DNA from: Strongylocentrotus purpuratus
Lineage: Eukaryota; Echinodermata; Echinoidea; Camarodonta; Strongylocentrotidae
Direction of reading: 5' to 3'
Assembly: GCF_000002235.5 (NCBI RefSeq)
Contig: NW_022145599.1
Location: 25,070,879-25,134,878 of the forward strand
Length of the DNA stretch: 64,000 nt
Part shown: in pieces, positions 57,286-64,000 of the stretch
Position numbering within the stretch: position 1 is the first letter of the stretch
Layout of the letters: the number at the start of each line of letters is the position of its first letter
Made by a program: the position numbers and the translations under genes
The notes under the pieces: generated by a model
Seen by the model: the letters and a program-made list of their open reading frames with translations, nothing else
Database searches by the model: none
What the model was told of the DNA's origin: nothing

Positions 57286-58071
57286 TATATAATTTTGTGT
57301 TTGATCATATTACTTTTCTGCTCATTTGACTATTGTTTATATCTATTTCAAGGAGGAAAACTGCTTCTGATAAACCCTAAAAATTGTATTAATTGTATTT
57401 CATACTTAACAGGTAAAGCATGTAAAGTGAAATTATTCTTAACACCTATTTAGTAACAAAAATGGTATATTTTATGTTTGTTTTGCAATTTCTCAATGCT
57501 AATGCCCCAGAATTGTACTGGTTGATGATGCAATTTGAATAGCTGATGAAATGTTAGAGTTTTGTTGAATAGATTTCTTCTTTCGTTTTGTAAGTTAAAA
57601 TTTGATTTAAAAAAATATAATAATGGTGAAAACAGTGAGGTGATGTTCACCTTACACTGGAGGTGACATTCAAAACAGTTGGTCCCCCAAAATGAAAATA
57701 GATTTAGATGTCACCTTTAAAACTAGTGATCATGTTGTTGAATAGCACATAATTGTTCTGATGCAGGTGTTGTTGTTGTTGTTTTAGTCTTAAAGGCGTG
57801 TGTCATTCATTTATTACAGTTTGGTAGCCTTAATCCAATCCGTTACTTTTATAAGTTCAATATTTGCTCATTTAGATGAGAAAATATATCTTTTAATAAG
57901 TGATGTAAAGCAGATAGTCCATGTGACGATTTATCGTTTAATTTCATTGCGATTTGTTACTTGTATTTACACATTGTACTCGGTCGTGAATAAATTTGAA
58001 AATATTTAGTTAGATGTTGACAATGAATGTTATCATCATCTGTAGTGGTGTCATGATATTTACTTTTTATC
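57286..58071. other. AT-rich DNA
   Basis: (GTT)n and TTAAAGGCGTGTGTCATTC at 57767-57808 mirror 55130-55170. No gene. Confidence 0.5.
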
Positions 58072-58213
58072 AGGGATGCCAGTTTTCAGGCAACAGCCTG
58101 AATTCAGGGCATGGCAAGCTATTTCCAGACCATAGTTTCGGCTGTTTTGCTTACAAAATAGCTCATTCTAGGTGATTTTCAGGCCTTCTGATCAATGCTT
58201 ACTGCATGGCATC
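58072..58213 (+). mobile_element. GGATGCCAG terminal-inverted-repeat element, copy 2
   Basis: Inverse partner of 4353-4491: GGGATGCCAGTTTTCAGG ... GGCATCCCTG. 142 bp. Confidence 0.8.
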
Positions 58214-59010
58214 CCTGTTGTTCGATTAAAAATTGTACATTATTACACTATGTATGTCTTAAATTTTATGATTATCCATGTGTTTATATATATATCTTGG
58301 TGAGAATTAACTATTTTTTAACAAGACATAATAAAGTGACAAGAAACAGACATTTTTATGATATTCTCGTTCGTGATATCTCATTTAGAAAAGTGTCTGT
58401 TGAGTTGGTTACATCTAGTCTGTTAAATTTTCGACTGGATGAGCAATGTGTTAGTCCGCTAGGCTCTCTATATTGCAAGGTGCCCAAATGAATGGAATAT
58501 TTGATGTATATGATTAAGATTTAAGCAGCACACCAAGACTAAAGAATAATACTAAATATGAGTTTTTTATTTCAACACAATTAAACCTTAACACTACCAA
58601 AATAATGATTTAAACAGTAATTAAATGATAGGCCTATCTAAACTACAAAAATATTTAGTTCTGACTGAACACTTTTGCACAGTTTCATAAGCTTGTAGGT
58701 AACTAAAGATAATAATAACAATAAACAGGAGTTGTGATTTCGTATAGTTTTTTACAACTTTAATTTCAGCTAGAGAGATAATATAACAAAAAGAGATCAA
58801 GATGTGTGGTTTAAAACAATGGAATCACGTCACAAGCATTAGATGCTTCAAGATATATTGATTCGTTTCTCAAAACTATTACATAGTTGCAGCAGCATTA
58901 AATGCTGGAAAATCTTTGTTGGCGAGAAACAAAATAAAAACGACACATAACCCTTGGTTTGTGAGGATGAATTGCTAAATAACAGTACACGCGAGAGTAA
59001 ACATTTTGAG
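58214..59010. other. AT-rich gene-free DNA
   Basis: Nothing recognised on either strand. Confidence 0.5.
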
Positions 59011-59014
59011 AGCT

Positions 59015-59730
59015 ATGCAAAATGAATGTTGGTGACATGCATGGATATCTGTGCAGTGTGAGTTTTCAACCCAAAGCGGTTAAAATAGCATTAAGTAACA
59101 TATTTTTGGCAGTTAACATTGTCACTGTGCATTGTAAATCTAAGGCAGTATTTACAACCTACCAGTAAGTAATTTATCAAAAATATCAACAACTGCATTC
59201 TTTTCCGAAATCTAATGTTCACCTAGAATTTTTTTTTTTTTTAATTTAGAATAACCTTCAGTAATAGCAATAATGCCCCCCCCCTTCCCCTACAAAAAAT
59301 GATTGTTTTACTACATTCTCACATGAGAGAACATTCTGGAAGACATGGTATTGTCTTTGTTTGGTATGGATTTTGCTTCAAGCCTACAACACTGAGTTCT
59401 GATTTCCCACAGCTTTTGAAGACACCCTATATAATATTACTCACAATATATACCGGTAGATCATGAAGAATTTATTACATGTTAAACTATAAATTTCAGT
59501 TTTAATGGCAGCACCCATATAGAACAGAATGTCCTTCAAAATGCAAAATGAATGATGGTGACATGGACGTCTGTGCAGTGTGAGTTTTCAACCCAAACCG
59601 GTTAAAATAGCATTTAAGTAACATATTTTTGGCAGTTAACATTGTCACGAAGAATTTATTACATGTTAAACTATAAATTTCAGTATTAATGGCAGCACCC
59701 ATATAGAACAGAATGTGCTTCATTTCAACT
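59015..59730. repeat. Local duplications
   Basis: A block (CTGTGCAGTGTGAGTTTTCA ... GGCAGTTAACATTGTCAC) occurs at 59026-59126 and 59545-59648. A second block (GAAGAATTTATTACATG ... GGCAGCACCCATATAGAAC) occurs at 59466-59535 and 59648-59715. The two duplications overlap. Confidence 0.85.
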
Positions 59731-59817
59731 TCCTAACAAGCAAGAATCAGCTAGAGTTGACAGTGTGGCATTTGTCTGGTGTTTTGATAAAGTTTTAGTA
59801 TATTATACTCGTCATAA

Positions 59818-60540
59818 TAAGGAACATATTGAAGCTAACATCTTAAGTATTCAACAAAGGCCCTAATTCAACCAGTCCACTTTTCATTCTTGAGTTACAA
59901 AAATGGCACACAAAACATAAAATATATAAAGGTTATGAACAATTTAGTTTTAACTGTACAAAGTCGGGAACAGTTCAGCAATTACTAAACAAAACCAAAT
60001 GAAAATGTCTGTAAGGATAAGGAATAATAATAATGTAATAAATAATAAGGAACTTATTGAAGCTAACATCTTAAGTATTCAAAGGCCCTAATTCAACCAG
60101 TCCACTTTTCATTCTTGAGTTACAAAAATGGCACACAAAACATAAAATATATAAAGGTTATAAACAATTTAGTTTTAACTGTACAAAGTCGGCAACAGTT
60201 CAGCAATTACTAAAGCTATGGTCACAAATCAGAGCAGCGACCGACCGATCAGTAGCCTGCTCGGTCGCTGCTGGAATTAAGCATCGCCCAGCAATTAGGT
60301 CAGTGCCCGGGCGGCGACCGCCCAGGCACCGAGCGTATTTTAACTCCGCGCTAAAACTTCAGCGGCGACCGAGCGATGCCCTAAAAACGAGCGGTGCCTG
60401 GGCGGCCGCCGCTCGGTGGCCGGGCAGCCGCCGGGCAGAATCGGTTAAAAACTCGCCGCTCAGCCGCCGAGCAGGCTACTTTTGGGTAATGTGACCATAG
60501 CATAAACAAAACCAAATGAAAATGTCTGTTTGAAGCCAGA
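59818..60540. repeat. Tandem duplication, second copy with an insertion
   Basis: 59818-60015 and 60050-60530 share TTGAAGCTAACATCTTAAG, GCCCTAATTCAACCAGTCC, CAGCAATTACTAA and ACAAAACCAAATGAAAATGT. The second copy is interrupted by the element at 60213-60501. Confidence 0.9.
60213..60501. mobile_element. GC-rich foldback element with preserved empty site
   Basis: Ends GCTATGGTCACA / TGTGACCATAGC. GC-rich interior with many GGGCGGC, CCGAGC and CGGCGACCG blocks, self-complementary in parts. Inserted at ATTAC-TAA, with TAA (or TAAA) on both sides. The uninterrupted sequence is at about 59979-59990. Confidence 0.88.
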
Positions 60541-61390
60541 GAGCATTAGCTCGGTGTTTAAGTATATGACCTAACCATTCTAGCTTGAAACAGGTTTCTT
60601 ATACAATTACACTTGTAGATGATTTTGACATTTCCCCCCCTAGTGTATTCATGCATGAAGAAGAGATACGAGAGCAACCACCATTTTGGCTGTATAATAC
60701 GATTATTTAAGCAAAGTAGAAATATGTGGCAATGCAGAAACGGCAAAATTTCAGTTTCCCACACACTAGAAAGTTTTAGACTGTATTTTCAAGCAGTTGA
60801 TCATATCTATTTACAATGTACCAGTAATCAATTTTTTTAAATAAAAAAGGTTTTAAAAAATTCATTTAAAATGGCTAAGTACTCATAAATAGTGGTAGAA
60901 GATTCCATATGAATATAATTATTATCATGGCCTCTCAACACATATAGACAATACAAAGCAAACAGAATTGCAGCATAATCATGTTTTTGACATAATAGTT
61001 ACATGAAATTACCTGCGGCCCCTACATGAATGTTTCAAAATTCTTAAGAGCATTCAAACAAATTTACAAATCCAGTTACACACCCCCCCAAAAAAAAAAA
61101 AATCGTAATTTTTTTATTGATTATAATTATGAATTTTGTATAATACACATATTACATTGATCCAGGCTCAATTTAACTTGGGCTTTTAGCATTCAATGAA
61201 TACATTCGCAGTGCTTGGCTATTTTAATAAATTGCCCACAGACCCTGTATTTCATTGGGGGGGGGGGGGGAGGGGCTAAACTAGAGTCTTATATATATCT
61301 CTTAAACACAATTTCCCAATGAATAAGACATAGCTGTTTTCATATTGAAAATACATGACTTGTTAGAATTACTTATGAAAAGTGAGTACA
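60541..61390. other. Gene-free DNA
   Basis: G run at 61257-61275. Nothing else recognised. Confidence 0.5.
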
Positions 61391-61483
61391 TATACAAACT
61401 AGAATTTAATTCGTCACGAAGACGAATAAGGTGGTCTGTCTAAGTCTTATGATAGATTTGAGAATGGGAGAAGTTATATAGAC

Positions 61484-61735
61484 ATGTAAACAATGATGAT
61501 CATGATGAACATGGTGATGATTATGATAGTAAAGGTGATGATGATGATGATAATGATAATGTTATATGATGATAAAAACGATAATGTTAATGATGATGAT
61601 AATGATCATGATCATGATGATGTCGATGATGATCATCTTCAGACCATAATGATGATGATGGTGACATTGATGATGATGATGATGATGATATTGATGATGA
61701 TGATGATGACGATGATAAGTATGAGCATGATCCTG
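61484..61735. repeat. GAT/ATG trinucleotide microsatellite
   Basis: Imperfect (GAT)n over about 250 bp. A shorter equivalent lies at 63240-63350 in the next copy. Confidence 0.95.
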
Positions 61736-62035
61736 ACATCTGATTGAAAAAATGAGGAAATATTTAGATAGCATATAGTCTCAGCTACAACATACTAAGA
61801 TTTGGTTGAAAACTGTTTTGAATAACATCCGAGAAACTGGTCAAAACAGAATCCAGATTTGGAAAAAGTCATCTTCCATAAGGATTACACGCAAAAAGTA
61901 ATGGATGTAGTGATAATAGGGTAATAATAAAGTAAATATGGTTGTTTATTACATTATTGGCGATTGTACGTGTTTTAATATTCAAAGGAGATGGTAGAGT
62001 GAAAGGTCAAAAAGAAAAAAAAGTGAAGAAAAAAA

Positions 62036-62107
62036 ATTGTTGGAGACGCCCGGACTCGAACCAGGGACCTCGAGGTCGGAAGTCAAGTGCGTTACCGATA
62101 TACCAAA
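62036..62107 (-). other. tRNA-like sequence
   Basis: Minus strand: GGTATATCGGTAACGC (A-box region), and CCTGGTTCGAGTCCGGG, a perfectly formed T arm and B box. The 3' acceptor half CGTCTCC lacks a pairing 5' half, so it is a tRNA remnant or SINE head. Confidence 0.65.
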
Positions 62108-63147
62108 ACATTTCCCTTAGAGATTACACGTAAACGGAAAATGAAATTATCAAATGCCACTTTCTAAGTGAAATATGAGCATGATCCCGGCATCTGATCG
62201 AAAAATAAAGGGCACACTTGTGATAGCTTATTTTCTCAGCTACAACATACTCAAAGCTCAGCGTAAACAAAGATAAAACGACGGAGATATGGGTCTGATT
62301 GTGACGTCACAATAGAGTTCGTGTATGGTGCGCATTTTGTTATACGCGTAATATACATTGTCATTGTCACCAGCAGCTGGTGCGCGATGTTATTTACAAC
62401 TGGCTCGATTATTTCTCACGAGTTTGACACGCAAACAATTGTGGGGTCAACTTGCATCCTAAAGAGCTATAATGTATTTTGTATAGGCATGTTTTTGACG
62501 ATATATGCTATGTATTACAAAAGCTCGCACGCACAGACATTTACCTTAAACGGACGCTCATTTCCTTATTAATGGTCATAAAGAGATAAACATGGTATCG
62601 AATTGATCGGAAAAAATGGGAAATACTATGATAGACAAATAATGACTATTTAAGGTTGCGTTCGACCATTACGAACAAAAACGTGCGCGCAAATTTATGC
62701 GAGCGGAAAGGTGTGCGCACGCAAAATTCTCGAAATGCTTGAAATGGCCTAAAACGTACTCTAATTTGATCAAAAAGTGATTATGAGCATTTTTTGTTTT
62801 TGCGCGCTCGACGCGCGGACGGACGCGTACGCGCGCGTTTATTGACCTAAGTTGACCGGACGGATATTGACCATAATCGTTATAAATATGAATGAGAAAT
62901 GATTTACGGTTATGAAGATATGATCATGAGTTGATTCTCAGATCACTTCACAAAATGGCGCCTAGATGACGTCATGATATTTTGATGAACTTGAAAATGT
63001 TCCTGTCACGTCTTCAGATGATGACCTATCACTGTGTTAAATTTGAAAGAAATTGGACGGTTCAATTTTGAGTAATCGTGCACACAAAAAAGTGGTCACA
63101 AATTTATTTTAATTGAATTGTGTTTTTGTACAAATTCAATTAAAATA

Positions 63148-64000
63148 CTAGAATTTAATTCGTCACGAAGACGAATAAGGTGGTCTGTCTATGTCTTATG
63201 ACAGATTTGAGAATGGGAGAAGTTATATAGACATGTAAACAATGATGATCATGATGAACATGATGATAATCATGATAGTAAAGGTGATGATGATGATAAT
63301 GATAATGTTATATGATGATAAAAACGATAATGTTAATGATGATGATGAGCATAAGCATGATCCTGACATCTGATTGAAAAAATAAGGAAATAGTTAGATA
63401 GCAAATAGTCTCAGCTACAACATACTAAAATTTGGGAGAAAACTGTTGAATAACAACCGAGATACTGGTCAAAACACCTTGTCATGCAGATTTATGTTTT
63501 GAAAAAAGTGACCTCCCATAGACATAACACGCAAATATGACAAATTATGCATTGTCGCCTTTAATCGAATATTTCACTATGATGACGTCATAGAAATGAA
63601 AAATAAATGACATATTTCTGATAGAGAATTATCTCAGCTACAACATATTAAAATCTGAGAGAAAAATAATCACAGATAAGTGAGATAATTTCAATTAAAC
63701 AAAGACAAAAATTACGTCATCAACAAAATACATTTGTTTGAGTTTAGATGCCAATATGATGACTTTATTTCACTTTGTACGAGTCAGGGTGGTATGAAAT
63801 CATATCTCCAACTCATGCTTTTTCCAACCATGATATAAAAAATGGGGGTCAATGGACTATCTGAAAAGCTATATCGATTTTTAAAATGGCATGTTTTTGA
63901 TGAAATTTGCATTATATTGCCCATAGCAGCACGCGCGGATTTTGAACTTTGACGCACGCTCACGGCCTTATGAAATATGAAGAGTGACTGAAATTAATGT
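63148..64000 (-). mobile_element. Rolling-circle-like family 2, tandem copy 2 (runs off window)
   Basis: CTAG, 6 nt and the same 7-bp hairpin at 63148-63176. Nearly identical to 61399 onward for the first 100 bp, then lacks part of the GAT array. TGACGTCAT blocks near 63580. Continues past 64000. Confidence 0.78.

Larger units (their letters stand above)
61399..63147 (-). mobile_element. Rolling-circle-like family 2, tandem copy 1
   Basis: Minus-strand 3' end: hairpin ATTCGTC-loop-GACGAAT (61427-61409), 6 nt, CTAG, then T. Sub-terminal GACAGACCACC. Interior with (GAT)n, a tRNA-like block and CpG-rich GCGCGC text (62660-62840). Followed head-to-tail by copy 2 at 63148. Confidence 0.78.

Noticed and set aside
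60303..60494. Arg/Pro-rich open frame
   Set aside because: Lies inside the GC-rich foldback element; composition and inverted repeats explain it.
61493..61774. Met/Asp and His-rich open frames
   Set aside because: Translations of the GAT repeat in two directions.
62036..62107. Functional tRNA gene
   Set aside because: T arm and B box are good, but the acceptor stem cannot pair; kept as a tRNA-like remnant.

Overview
The window looks like part of a repeat-rich animal genome, probably a marine invertebrate deuterostome. An echinoderm such as a sea urchin would fit, but I cannot prove it from the sequence. Reasons: two spliced metazoan genes with GT-AG introns, introns about 60-80% filled with mobile-element debris, and many small elements of types common in marine invertebrates. 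There is no bacterial-style gene organisation.

Genes. (1) 8701 down to about 4532, minus strand: HAUS2, a subunit of the augmin complex that nucleates branched spindle microtubules. Five exons join in frame to 206-214 residues; the true 3' end is uncertain. (2) 45695 down to 15610, minus strand: a complete 16-exon gene for a 766-residue nose-resistant-to-fluoxetine (NRF-6)-type membrane acyltransferase. It has a signal peptide, a cysteine-containing NRF domain and an acyltransferase-3 core with the R-x10-H signature. All 16 exons keep phase with no stop codon. (3) 46104-51523, plus strand: a complete, apparently recent Ty3/gypsy LTR retrotransposon with identical-looking 186-bp LTRs, a 5-bp target duplication and an intact 1384-codon gag-pol. 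It sits about 0.4 kb upstream of the acyltransferase start codon. A possible isolated 5' exon lies at 11172-11211 on the plus strand.

Repeats by region. 1-5.2 kb: small terminal-inverted-repeat elements. 5.2-5.9 kb: long GA/CT tract beside a HAUS2 exon. 14.6-22.6 kb: three minus-strand copies of a tandem-unit element whose ends (hairpin, 6 nt, CTAG, then T) resemble rolling-circle Helentron/HINE or pearl-type elements, carrying many TGACCTTTGACCT motifs. 19.5-25.8 kb: decayed LINEs. 28-43 kb: SINEs, TTAA-flanked elements and other small DNA elements, one per intron or more. 51.7-54.6 kb: foldback DNA, including a three-armed A/A'/A'' inverted structure. 55-58 kb: LINE fragment and element ends. 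59-60.5 kb: local tandem duplications, one copy carrying a GC-rich insertion whose empty site is preserved in the other. 61.4-64 kb: a second rolling-circle-like family in head-to-tail tandem (1749-bp period).

The two genes have no evident functional link. The main interest is the mobile DNA: the active-looking LTR element, the rolling-circle-like families and the triple foldback.
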